Assembly: GCA_903945375.1 (NCBI GenBank)
Contig: CAJAVP010000001.1
Span: 1 to 64,000, forward strand
DNA length: 64,000 bases
Direction of reading: 5' to 3'
Source: an uncultured Methylococcaceae bacterium
GTDB lineage: Bacteria > Pseudomonadota > Gammaproteobacteria > Methylococcales > Methylomonadaceae
Below the pieces are notes generated by a model, which did no database searches, was not told where the DNA came from, and saw only the letters and a program-made list of their open reading frames with translations. The translations under genes and the position numbers were made by a program. Shown piece after piece: positions 27,200 through 35,529 of the stretch (its first letter is position 1; each line of letters begins with the position of its first letter).

Positions 27200-29014
27200 A
27201 TGAAACGGTTTTGTCTTTTATTGATTTTTTTAACCCTAGTGCCGACTATGGCTTCTGCTTGGTGGAATGAGGATTGGGGTAATAAGAAAAAAATGAGTCT
27301 TGATGTAAAAAAACTTCAGCAAGACGGCGTGGTAATTCCTGATGAAGGTTTTGCATTAGTAAGATTACATACCGGTAATTTTGCAAACTTTTTGAGTTTG
27401 GCTGAAAATGGTAAAGATTTCAGGTTGTTAGCAAGTGACGAGAAAACACCATTAAATTTCTTTATAGAGAAATTAGATCCTGTCAATGAAATGGCATTCA
27501 TCTGGGTACAATTACCAACTGACATAAAAAAAGAAACAGAACCCGCCTTTTGGCTTTACTATGGCAATCCTGAAGCTGTTGATGCACAGGACTCAGCCAA
27601 TTCATTTGCCGTTAGCCAGGTTTTAAGCTACCCGTTTGAAGCCGGAAGTGTGGTGGATAAAACCGCCAATTCCAATAACCCTTCAGAAGTTACGGCGACT
27701 TACATAGAGGGTGGATTGATTGCTGGAGCGGAGCAGTTCCAAGGCAGCCAAGTGATTCGTATACCCTCTGCGCCTTCTTTGCAAATGGGTTCTGCGACAG
27801 GTTTTACCGTGTCGACTTGGATAAAAGTAGAACAAACACAAAAGAACAGTGTTGTTTTTCAACGCTCAGGAAGCAACGGGTCTCTTGCCTTAATCGTTAA
27901 AGATCAAACACCATATCTTGTTCTAGGCGCAGATGGGGTCAAGGCTTCTAAACAAGAATTTGCATCACAAACAACATTGACTCCAGCGGTATGGCATCAT
28001 TTAGCCGTGGTGGCGAATGCCGACAGCCTAAGTCTTTACGTTGATGGTGCGCCGGCTGGTAATTTTCCGGCCGTGCTGCCTGAATTAGTTGGCGATATGA
28101 CTATTGGTGCGGATGCTTTAGGTGCTAACGGATTTGTGGGTTTGATGGATCAATTTGCTATTTTTAAATCCGCTTTAGATGCGAATGCCATAAAATTTGA
28201 TGTCGCAATGCAAGGTGCGGGTTCAACGTCTATCGCGTATGGCGACGATGCAACACCCGATAGTGAAGAGGGTGGCGAATCTTACATGATGTCAACCTTA
28301 AATAACGTGACCATCGACGGTTGGGTTATTATTGGTATTCTGGGTGTGATGTTTGTTATCAGCTTCATGGTGATGATTCTTAAGGCGATTGTTATCAATA
28401 AAATTCAAGCCGATAACAAAAAGTTTGAACGTGCCTTTAGTAAATTAGGCACACAAAATCTTTCGACGCTCAACAGTGATGCAGACGATAACGAGGATGA
28501 AGACGAGGATGATTCCTCCGCACTCTTATCGCTGACACGCGACGGCTCAGGTTTTTCAAATTCTTCTATTTATCGCATTTACCATGTTGGCGTTCAAGAA
28601 ATGAACAAGCGTTTAGATAAGAGCTCAGGTGATTCTAAGACCTTATCCGCTGGTGCAATGTCAGCAGTTAGAGCGTCTATGGATGCAGTGTTAGTGCGTG
28701 AATCACAACGTTTGAATTCACAAATGGTTCTTTTAACTATCGCGATTAGTGGCGGCCCTTTCTTAGGGTTATTAGGAACAGTGGTTGGGGTTATGATTAC
28801 CTTCGCGGCAATTGCGGTGAGTGGTGAGGTCAACGTAAACTCTATTGCACCAGGGATTGCAGCGGCATTAGCGGCAACGGTGGCAGGTCTTACGGTGGCT
28901 ATTCCGGCATTGTTTGGGTATAACTATTTAGGTAGCCGAATTAAAGTTATTTCAGCCGACATGCACGTTTTTGTTGATGAGTTTGTTGCTAAATTAGCGG
29001 AAGAGCATACCTAA
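27200..29014 (+). CDS. exbB: ExbB/TolQ-type proton channel fused to DUF2341-LamG ectodomain, copy 1
   Basis: Inner-membrane motor subunit with an unusual periplasmic head. Signal peptide 1-20 (ends MASA), then DUF2341 (21-140, beginning WWNEDWGNKKKMSL, with VRLHTGNF), then a LamG/concanavalin-like domain (about 141-335, with GFTVSTWIKV and WHHLAVVANADSLSLYVDG). The first channel helix is at about 374-396, a cytoplasmic part holds an acidic run (429-438, DNEDEDEDD), and TM2 and TM3 are at about 509-541 and 550-580 (GGPFLGLLGTVVGVMITF and IAAALAATVAGLTVAIPALF are MotA/TolQ/ExbB signatures). At 604 residues it is over twice the size of ordinary ExbB. It is followed by exbD and tonB. The ectodomain may bind a carbohydrate or envelope ligand; that is inference. 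Confidence 0.9.
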   Translation: MKRFCLLLIFLTLVPTMASAWWNEDWGNKKKMSLDVKKLQQDGVVIPDEGFALVRLHTGNFANFLSLAENGKDFRLLASDEKTPLNFFIEKLDPVNEMAFIWVQLPTDIKKETEPAFWLYYGNPEAVDAQDSANSFAVSQVLSYPFEAGSVVDKTANSNNPSEVTATYIEGGLIAGAEQFQGSQVIRIPSAPSLQMGSATGFTVSTWIKVEQTQKNSVVFQRSGSNGSLALIVKDQTPYLVLGADGVKASKQEFASQTTLTPAVWHHLAVVANADSLSLYVDGAPAGNFPAVLPELVGDMTIGADALGANGFVGLMDQFAIFKSALDANAIKFDVAMQGAGSTSIAYGDDATPDSEEGGESYMMSTLNNVTIDGWVIIGILGVMFVISFMVMILKAIVINKIQADNKKFERAFSKLGTQNLSTLNSDADDNEDEDEDDSSALLSLTRDGSGFSNSSIYRIYHVGVQEMNKRLDKSSGDSKTLSAGAMSAVRASMDAVLVRESQRLNSQMVLLTIAISGGPFLGLLGTVVGVMITFAAIAVSGEVNVNSIAPGIAAALAATVAGLTVAIPALFGYNYLGSRIKVISADMHVFVDEFVAKLAEEHT

Positions 29015-29034
29015 TCGGTATATTTGTTTACAGG

Positions 29035-29071
29035 AGCTTAGGGCGCGATAAGTTCGAGTCCTAAGCTTTTT
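29035..29071 (+). terminator. Attenuator-like hairpin between exbB1 and exbD1
   Basis: AGCTTAGG (29035-29042) pairs with CCTAAGCT (29060-29067) followed by a run of T, the layout of an intrinsic terminator. Being inside the operon, it could lower exbD-tonB expression relative to exbB. A second small stem (GGCGTA/TACGCC, 29073-29085) follows at once. The second locus lacks any such gap. Confidence 0.5.
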
Positions 29072-29125
29072 AGGCGTACTACGCCAAAAAAACGTGTTAC
29101 TGCCAATTTATAAGAGCTAGAGAAT

Positions 29126-29530
29126 ATGAAAGTACAAGAAGAAAATGCAGCCTATGACGAAATAAACGTGACGCCCATGCTGGATTTAGCCTATGTTTTG
29201 TTGGTAGTATTTATCTTGATGACCACGGCATCGGTTCAAGGTATTACCGTCAATTTACCTAAAGCGAGCGATGCACCTAGTTTATCCAAGCCGCAAACAA
29301 AGGCCATTACCATCACAGCGGATGGCACGATTTACTTAGATACCTATCCTGTGAATATGGATCAACTAAAATCCACCTTACAACAATATAAAGCGGTGAA
29401 TCCCGCTTTGCCGGTTGTTATTAAAGGAGATGCGAGTGTGCAATACGCCAATATTGTTAGTGTGCTTGCACTATTGGGCGAATTGGATATTACGCAAATA
29501 GGTTTGGTAACCCAAAATCTGGTGAAGTAG
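29126..29530 (+). CDS. exbD: ExbD/TolR-family proton-channel subunit, copy 1
   Basis: 134-residue inner-membrane partner of ExbB. The N-terminal NVTPMLDLAYVLLVVFILMT segment is the single membrane helix, with the conserved proton-carrying aspartate in PMLD. The periplasmic part (about 45-134) has the ExbD fold, including IKGDASVQYANIVSVL. Length is typical. It is placed between exbB1 and tonB1, stop to start 12 nt from tonB1. Confidence 0.92.
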   Translation: MKVQEENAAYDEINVTPMLDLAYVLLVVFILMTTASVQGITVNLPKASDAPSLSKPQTKAITITADGTIYLDTYPVNMDQLKSTLQQYKAVNPALPVVIKGDASVQYANIVSVLALLGELDITQIGLVTQNLVK

Positions 29531-29542
29531 CAAGAGTTTGAA

Positions 29543-30202
29543 ATGACTAAACATAAAAAGGGTTTACGCAAACATTTGCCACTTATTCTTGGCGCACTGA
29601 TGTTAATCGCTACTGTAGTAGTGATTGTTCATCTAATCAGTGGCATGGAAAATAAGCCTGCAAAAAAAGAAAGAAGACCGCAGCAGATTACCTTAACTAA
29701 ACCACCACCGCCACCACCACCGCCACCAAAAGTGGAGAAACCACCTGAGCCAGAGGCTAACAAAGTGGAGGAGGTTCAGGAAGAGCCAGAGGATTTGCCA
29801 GACGTATCTGACGAGCAGCCAGCTGGTGATTTAGGGCTTGATGCCGAAGGCTCGGCAGGTTCTGATGGCTTTGGACTTGCTGCAAGAAAAGGCGGTAAGG
29901 GCTTGTTGGGTGATGGTAACGGTGGCGATCCTTATGCGTGGTACAGCACTCTGATTAAAAATGAAGTGTTAGAGATATTATCGGAAAAAGAAGATCTTCG
30001 TAAAAAAGGTTACACGGCAATTCTTAAAGTTTGGCTTGAACCTAATGGCGTGATTAAACGTTTTGAATTAGCTAGAGGTAGTAACGATCCTGAAATTGAC
30101 GATTTACTTAATCGCTTGCTGAGCCAGCTTAAGAAAATTAATGAACCGCTTCCGCCAGGAATGGAACAGCCCGTCAAGTTAAAAATTACATCAAGAATTT
30201 AA
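29543..30202 (+). CDS. tonB: TonB-family energy transducer, copy 1
   Basis: 219-residue protein anchored by one N-terminal helix (LPLILGALMLIATVVVIVHL). A proline run (PPPPPPPPP) and a Pro/Glu-rich spacer (about 50-95) span the periplasm. A glycine-rich motif (LGLDAEGSAGSDGFGL, then KGGKGLLG) precedes the C-terminal TonB-like domain (about 140-219) with AILKVWLEPNGVIKRFELA. The same Gly-rich motif occurs in the copy at 61603, so it is conserved for a reason. It should couple the ExbB/ExbD motor to an outer-membrane partner. No TonB-dependent receptor with a plug domain is nearby. Confidence 0.88.
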   Translation: MTKHKKGLRKHLPLILGALMLIATVVVIVHLISGMENKPAKKERRPQQITLTKPPPPPPPPPKVEKPPEPEANKVEEVQEEPEDLPDVSDEQPAGDLGLDAEGSAGSDGFGLAARKGGKGLLGDGNGGDPYAWYSTLIKNEVLEILSEKEDLRKKGYTAILKVWLEPNGVIKRFELARGSNDPEIDDLLNRLLSQLKKINEPLPPGMEQPVKLKITSRI

Positions 30203-30221
30203 ACTCACTACAGGTATAAAA

Positions 30222-31922
30222 ATGGATAATAAAAAGCAGCTGATAGCTCTTGCCTTTTGCGGCTTGGTCAGTGTGGCTCATGCAGGTGAAAAAGAGGAAT
30301 TGTTAAAGCTGCGGAACACGACCACTAATTTGATCAAAGAGCTGGTAAAGCAAGGTGTTTTAACCGAAAAAGTCGCCGATGAGATGATCAAAAAAGCAGA
30401 ATCTGATGCTGAGCAACAGGTATTGCAACAATCGGCACAACAAGCGGATGTTCCGCCTGAAGCCGGTGAAGTTCGTGTTCCTTATGTGCCTGAGTTTGTA
30501 AAAGATGAAATTCGTCAGCAAGTTCGCACAGAATTACGTGCGGACGTGGTTCATGATGTGATGCAAGAGGCGAAAACCCAAAAATGGGGAGTCCCCGATG
30601 CGTTGCCCGAGTGGATTAGCCGCTTTAAGATGTCAGGTGATTTAAGATTACGTTCACAGACTGATTTTATGGATGCGGACAATGCCGTTTACAAAAACTA
30701 TCAAAATATCAATAATTTGGGTGGTGAAAGTGTAGCAGGCGTCAATGGTTTCTTAAACACGCAAAATGATAGACAGCGTTTCCGTGAACGTTTACGTTTA
30801 GCTATTGATGCCAAAATCACCGACGGTTTAAAAGCGGGTATCCGGGTTGCTACGGGAAATATTCCTGATCCAGTATCGACCAATCAAACTTTGGCTAACG
30901 ATGGTAGTCAGTATCAGTTTAATTTGGATCGCGCTTTCCTAAAGTACGATGTCACGAATGAAAAAGGCTTTAACTGGTTAACCCTAACAGGTGGTCGTAT
31001 TGCCAATCCCTTTTACACCGGTGGTGCTGAGTTTACCGGCGGCAGTGAGTTAGTTTGGGATACGGATTTATCATTTGAAGGGTTTGCTGCAACTGCAAGG
31101 CATAGTCTAGGTGGTAACAGTAACACGGCTAAAGAAGAAGCAAGTCATTCTGTGTTTTTGACTTTAGGTGCATTCCCACAAGGTAATGCAACTCGAGGTG
31201 AATCGGCACTCGTTGATAATAATCAATGGCTCTTTGGTGGTCAAGCCGGTATAGATTGGGTCTTCCAAAATCAAGATGCGATTAGATCAGCGGTCGCTTA
31301 TTATGATTATGAAAATATAAAAGCCAATCCAAACCGTAATAATCCACCAATTTGCGGTACAAATTCACCTGAAAATACCTTATCCGCGCCTGCGTGGATG
31401 CAGTTTGGAAATACCGTTGCTAAGATTTGTAATGAAGGCAACAATACTTTCCCGGGCATGTACGGATTAGCGTCAGACTTTAAAATATTTAACGCGTCTT
31501 TGACCTATGACATCGCGCGTTTTGCCCCACATCATGTTGTCATCAGTGGTGATTTTGCCAAGAACGTGGGCTTTAATTCACAAACAGTTGCTCAGTTAGC
31601 TCAGGCGACGCAAACATCAAGTTCTGAACAAACCAATGCTTGGCAAGTTAGGGTTGATGTAGGTTGGCCAAAAGTTGATCATGCGGGTCAATGGGGTGTT
31701 TTTACCGCTTATAAATATGTTGAGCGGGATTCTGTACTGGCTTCATACGCCGATTCTGACTTCCATTTGGGTGGTACCAATGCCAAAGGTTGGGTGATTG
31801 GGGGTAACTATGGTTTGATGAAGAACGTTTGGGCAACGGGTCGTTGGTTAAGCACCGATGTAATCAGTGGGCCTAAATACAGTAATGATATCTTGCAATT
31901 AGATTTGAATACGAGATTCTAA
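30222..31922 (+). CDS. Putative outer-membrane porin, copy 1
   Basis: 566 residues with a signal peptide (ends VAHA, residue 21). An N-terminal helical segment (EELLKLRNTTTNLIKELVKQ...) looks like a short coiled coil. A linker with VPYVPEFVKDEIRQQVR follows, then a beta-barrel region from about residue 135 with alternating strands (SGDLRLRSQTDF, LRLAIDAKITDGLKAGIRVA) and a terminal aromatic residue (LDLNTRF), as in outer-membrane barrels. This matches the putative porin family Porin_5. It is encoded 19 nt after tonB1 and overlaps the next gene by one base. The absence of a plug domain argues against a classical TonB receptor. The homologue at 62317 is in the same relative position. Confidence 0.82.
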   Translation: MDNKKQLIALAFCGLVSVAHAGEKEELLKLRNTTTNLIKELVKQGVLTEKVADEMIKKAESDAEQQVLQQSAQQADVPPEAGEVRVPYVPEFVKDEIRQQVRTELRADVVHDVMQEAKTQKWGVPDALPEWISRFKMSGDLRLRSQTDFMDADNAVYKNYQNINNLGGESVAGVNGFLNTQNDRQRFRERLRLAIDAKITDGLKAGIRVATGNIPDPVSTNQTLANDGSQYQFNLDRAFLKYDVTNEKGFNWLTLTGGRIANPFYTGGAEFTGGSELVWDTDLSFEGFAATARHSLGGNSNTAKEEASHSVFLTLGAFPQGNATRGESALVDNNQWLFGGQAGIDWVFQNQDAIRSAVAYYDYENIKANPNRNNPPICGTNSPENTLSAPAWMQFGNTVAKICNEGNNTFPGMYGLASDFKIFNASLTYDIARFAPHHVVISGDFAKNVGFNSQTVAQLAQATQTSSSEQTNAWQVRVDVGWPKVDHAGQWGVFTAYKYVERDSVLASYADSDFHLGGTNAKGWVIGGNYGLMKNVWATGRWLSTDVISGPKYSNDILQLDLNTRF

Positions 31923-32713
31923 TGGTCACATTCAGCAACCCAATTAAAAATCCTGTTATTTTTGCCATTGTCTTGTCTTTTTCACTGCTAGACAGCGTTA
32001 CTGCCGCACCTCGTGATAACGGGGGCGGTAATGCTAAGATTGTTAATAAATTGCAATCAATGGTAAAAGACATAACGTCTGAGCGTGACCAAATTAAAGC
32101 AGAGAATGGCAAATTGACCACTGAAATAGAGAGTTTGAAAGCTCAGGTGAGTCAAGAAAAAGAAACCTCTGCTGCACTTGAAGGTAGTTTGAATGCAGAG
32201 TTGAGTGCTGAAAAAGCCAGTAAGGAAGAATTGCAAAATCGAGTTGAGGCGACAACTGCCAAGCTACGTGAAGTGGTGGATAAATATAATGCGCTGAATA
32301 AATCGAAGAACGATTTATCCGTAGCGCACACCACCTTACAAAGTACGCAACAAGTGACTGCATCTGAATTAAAGCAGTGTGAAAGCAAAAATATTAAAAT
32401 GTTTGAAGGTGCAAAAGAAATCATTGAGGGTTATCACCATTGCCAAAACAAAGACATTGTCGATACGCTGATTGATTCTGAGCCGTTCTCGCAAATTAAG
32501 AATGTTGAATTTGAGACGATTATTCAGGACTACGAAGATAAAATTCTGAAGCAAAAGTATCATACCAACGCAGCAGCTGAATCTGCGATTAAAGCAAATG
32601 CTGAAGCACAAGCGAAAGAGGTTAAAATGCCACTTGGGCTTGATGAGCCCAGCGTTCCCGCTCCAAAACCTGCACCCGCTGTTGTGGCTAAGCCAGCGGT
32701 AGTGAAAAAATAG
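31922..32713 (+). CDS. Secreted coiled-coil protein with Pro/Ala tail
   Basis: 263 residues, start overlapping the porin stop (TAATG), so probably coupled translationally. A signal peptide (ends VTAA) is followed by a long heptad coiled coil (about residues 45-150: KLQSMVKDITSERDQIKAEN and onward) and a C-terminal segment with two cysteines (LKQCESKN, YHHCQNKD). The end is Pro/Ala/Lys-rich (VPAPKPAPAVVAKPAVVKK). No family is recognised. It likely forms an extended periplasmic oligomer and its operon position suggests it serves the porin/TonB system; both are inference. Confidence 0.8.
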   Translation: MVTFSNPIKNPVIFAIVLSFSLLDSVTAAPRDNGGGNAKIVNKLQSMVKDITSERDQIKAENGKLTTEIESLKAQVSQEKETSAALEGSLNAELSAEKASKEELQNRVEATTAKLREVVDKYNALNKSKNDLSVAHTTLQSTQQVTASELKQCESKNIKMFEGAKEIIEGYHHCQNKDIVDTLIDSEPFSQIKNVEFETIIQDYEDKILKQKYHTNAAAESAIKANAEAQAKEVKMPLGLDEPSVPAPKPAPAVVAKPAVVKK

Positions 32714-32724
32714 TCTTCACTGTG

Positions 32725-32763
32725 TGACTATCAGTCCCCCACGTTGTGGAGGACTGATAGTCA
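32725..32763 (+). terminator. Very strong hairpin ending the first TPS locus
   Basis: A perfect 13-bp stem (TGACTATCAGTCC/GGACTGATAGTCA), one mismatch, then a further 4-bp CCAC/GTGG stem and a 3-nt loop. No T run follows, so it may act as a transcript-end stabiliser rather than as a canonical intrinsic terminator. Confidence 0.6.
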
Positions 32764-33060
32764 TCTAACTGGATATTTTCAGATATCACGCTGGTTTGCT
32801 TAATGGTGCATTGTAATTCGTAGGTGAGAATTTATTTACACCTTGTAAATCCCCCTCTAGTTGTTTTGTCCCCTTTGTCTCTCGTTCCCAAGTTGGCATC
32901 TACTGGAGTGGATGGTCTAACAAATAAAACACTGCGTATGTTAATTACGCCCGCTACGTCTCTTTAGCTTGCAAACTTACAATCGAAAATGGCATGAAGC
33001 CACCCAATCCTGTTTTTTTTATCCCTAATTTAATTTTATAACTCATTTTAAGGTATGTGT
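32764..33060. other. Intergenic region upstream of the TPR gene
   Basis: About 300 bp with no supported gene. It contains a T-rich stretch (33013-33020) and the AAGG ribosome site for the TPR gene. Nothing else is identifiable by eye. Confidence 0.45.
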
Positions 33061-35460
33061 ATGCTGTCTTTTCTTAATTATTTAAGATTTTTTTTGCTGG
33101 CGTTTTTACTCAATACGCTCATTGCCTGTGGCAGTTCAGAGGAGCAAATTGATGCTCAAATAAACGAAGCCAAACGCCTGTATCAAGACGGTAGTTTTAA
33201 AAAGGCACTCAGTGAATTTGACAAAATCGAGATCGATGAAAAAGACAATAAACAAACTGCTTATAAAATTGCCGAAGCGTTAACGCAATTGGGTGATTTA
33301 TCTCATGCGGCTGAACAGTATCGGAAAATAATAAAACACGAGCCCAATCAAAGCCAAGCCAAAATAAAATTAGGTCATCTGTATTTACTGGCTGGGCAAA
33401 TTGCTGAGGCCAATAAACAGGCCGATGAGGTTTTAAATCAAGAACCTGATAATAGTGAGGCTATGGTATTACAAGCCAGCATTCTGGCTGCTCAAAATAA
33501 TACGGATGCCGCATTTGTAAAAGCGGATGCCGCGTTACAAAAAAAACCAGACGATGCGATGGCAACCTTGTTATTAGCATCACTCCATGCCAAAACCGGT
33601 CAAGTTGATAAAGCGCTTGCACTGTTACAAAAAAATATCGCTAAAAATCCAGAACATATTGCCTCGCGATTATTATTGGTGAATTTATATTCTCAATTAA
33701 AACAAGCAGAAAAGGTTGAAGCGGGGCTAAATGAGATTATTGGCATTGAGCCCCAAGTCATATCGCACCGTAAACGTTTGGCAGAGTTTTTAATTAATTC
33801 TCAGCAATTAGATAAAGCTGAAACGGTATTGCGTGATGCCATGAAAGCCTTGCCCGAAAATACCCAAGCCAAATTATTGTTAATCGATTTTTTGGCTAGA
33901 CTTAGAGCGCCCGAGCTGGCAATGGCTGAATTATTACCTTTGTCAGAAATGGCTTCAGCCAATCAGGAATTACGCCTTAAATTAGCGGAATTACAGTTAT
34001 TTTTAAAGCAGACCGACAACGCAGAGACCACACTTAAAGCCATCATAGCGGCGGATAAGCAAGATAGACCCGCAGTGTCCGCAACCCTGCAATTAGCTCG
34101 CTTATATTTGGCAACTAAACGGATTGAGCTTGCTAAATCATCAGTTAACGCATTGCTGGAGAAGCTTCCTGAAGAGGAGGGCGGTTTAGCATTACGCGGA
34201 GAAATAGCCTTGGCTGAAAATCGTATTGCCGATGCAATTGAGGATTTTAGAACCGTGTTAGCGCAAAAACCAACGGATATTGCAGTGCTTAAATTGCTGA
34301 GTGCGGCACATTTAGTCAATAAAGACAAGGTATTAGCAAGAGAGAATTTAGAAAAAATTGTTGCTTTATCGCCCGCAGATGAAACGGCACGATTGGATTT
34401 AGTCAGTTTACTATTCCAAGCGGGCGATACAACAAGGGCAACGCAACAGTTGAATGAGCTGTTTAAACTGAATCCAAACAGTAAGAATGGTTTGCAGGCA
34501 TTATTTAAACTTCAAGCCGGACAACAGCAATGGGATCAGGCCTTACAGGTCGCCAAACAGGTCGAGAAATTTTATCCCGATGAAGCCCTTGGCTATTATT
34601 TGGCAGGTTTAGCCTATCAAGGCGCGGGTAAGCTCGAACAAAGCTCTTCAGAATTAGATCAAGCCATTAAAAAACAGCCTCAAATGATTGAGCCATTAAC
34701 ACAAATAGTAAAAAATTATTTAGCGGCAAAACAGCCCGATAAAGCTCGCGATAAATTATTAGAAGCGGTTAAAACGCAACCTAACAATTATTTTGCTTAT
34801 AACTTGCTGGGAGAAGTTTACAGTCGAGGCAATAAAACCAACGAAGCACTCAATGCCTATCAGCAGGCACTAAACATTAAGCCAACGTGGTCTGTACCGT
34901 ATCGCAATATCGCCATTCTTCATATTTTGCAAAAGCATGAACGTGAGGCAATGGACATTTTGAAAAAAGGCATTGCTAATGCACCTGAACCGACGGAATT
35001 GGTCGCAGATTTGGCAGCTCTTTATCATCAAGATGGTGATTATCAAAAAGTGATTGATTTATATGAAGAACAGCATAATAAATTTCCAGGCTCATTGACA
35101 GTATTAAACAATCTAGTCAGTTATTTAATTGATTATGGCAATGGCGCAGAATCTTTAAATCATGCCGCAGAACTGGCCAAACCGTTACAGCAAACCACGG
35201 ATATGTATTATCAAGATACACTGGGCTGGTTGGCGTATAAGCAAGGTAATCTTGAAAAGGCACAGCAATGGTTACTAAAGGTGATTGAAGTGAATCCTGC
35301 CAGCGCCATTAGTCAGTATCATTTAGGCATGGTGTATTTAAAACAAGGCGATAAAGTGCAAGCACAAGAACATTTACAAAAAGCCATTGACAGCAAGGAA
35401 GATTTTGCCAATGCTACCGAAGCCAAACAGCTTTTGGAGAGTTTGAAAAAACCGTCATAA
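33061..35460 (+). CDS. TPR-repeat lipoprotein, PrsT-like
   Basis: About 799-residue protein with a lipoprotein signal (lipobox LIAC, C23) and then tandem tetratricopeptide repeats to the end (ADEVLNQEPDNSEAMVLQA, AYNLLGEVYSRGNKTNEALN, QYHLGMVYLKQGDKVQAQEH). Architecture and length resemble the PEP-CTERM-associated TPR lipoprotein PrsT, though no exosortase or PEP-CTERM sequence is visible in the window. The ATG at 33061 is chosen since AAGG lies 7 nt before; an ATG 6 nt upstream is too close to it. Likely an outer-membrane-anchored assembly scaffold. It is followed by mrp after 70 bp. Confidence 0.85.
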   Translation: MLSFLNYLRFFLLAFLLNTLIACGSSEEQIDAQINEAKRLYQDGSFKKALSEFDKIEIDEKDNKQTAYKIAEALTQLGDLSHAAEQYRKIIKHEPNQSQAKIKLGHLYLLAGQIAEANKQADEVLNQEPDNSEAMVLQASILAAQNNTDAAFVKADAALQKKPDDAMATLLLASLHAKTGQVDKALALLQKNIAKNPEHIASRLLLVNLYSQLKQAEKVEAGLNEIIGIEPQVISHRKRLAEFLINSQQLDKAETVLRDAMKALPENTQAKLLLIDFLARLRAPELAMAELLPLSEMASANQELRLKLAELQLFLKQTDNAETTLKAIIAADKQDRPAVSATLQLARLYLATKRIELAKSSVNALLEKLPEEEGGLALRGEIALAENRIADAIEDFRTVLAQKPTDIAVLKLLSAAHLVNKDKVLARENLEKIVALSPADETARLDLVSLLFQAGDTTRATQQLNELFKLNPNSKNGLQALFKLQAGQQQWDQALQVAKQVEKFYPDEALGYYLAGLAYQGAGKLEQSSSELDQAIKKQPQMIEPLTQIVKNYLAAKQPDKARDKLLEAVKTQPNNYFAYNLLGEVYSRGNKTNEALNAYQQALNIKPTWSVPYRNIAILHILQKHEREAMDILKKGIANAPEPTELVADLAALYHQDGDYQKVIDLYEEQHNKFPGSLTVLNNLVSYLIDYGNGAESLNHAAELAKPLQQTTDMYYQDTLGWLAYKQGNLEKAQQWLLKVIEVNPASAISQYHLGMVYLKQGDKVQAQEHLQKAIDSKEDFANATEAKQLLESLKKPS

Positions 35461-35529
35461 GCGATGGCCAATTAATCGTCTTTAGAGGCCTTAAACATTT
35501 AAGGCATTCCCCATTTTTATAGGAATAGT

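Noticed and set aside
27200-30202. ExbB-ExbD-TonB cluster as a flagellar MotAB or Tol-Pal set
   Set aside because: No peptidoglycan-binding OmpA domain, TolA, TolB or Pal is present; the third gene has the proline-rich TonB layout.
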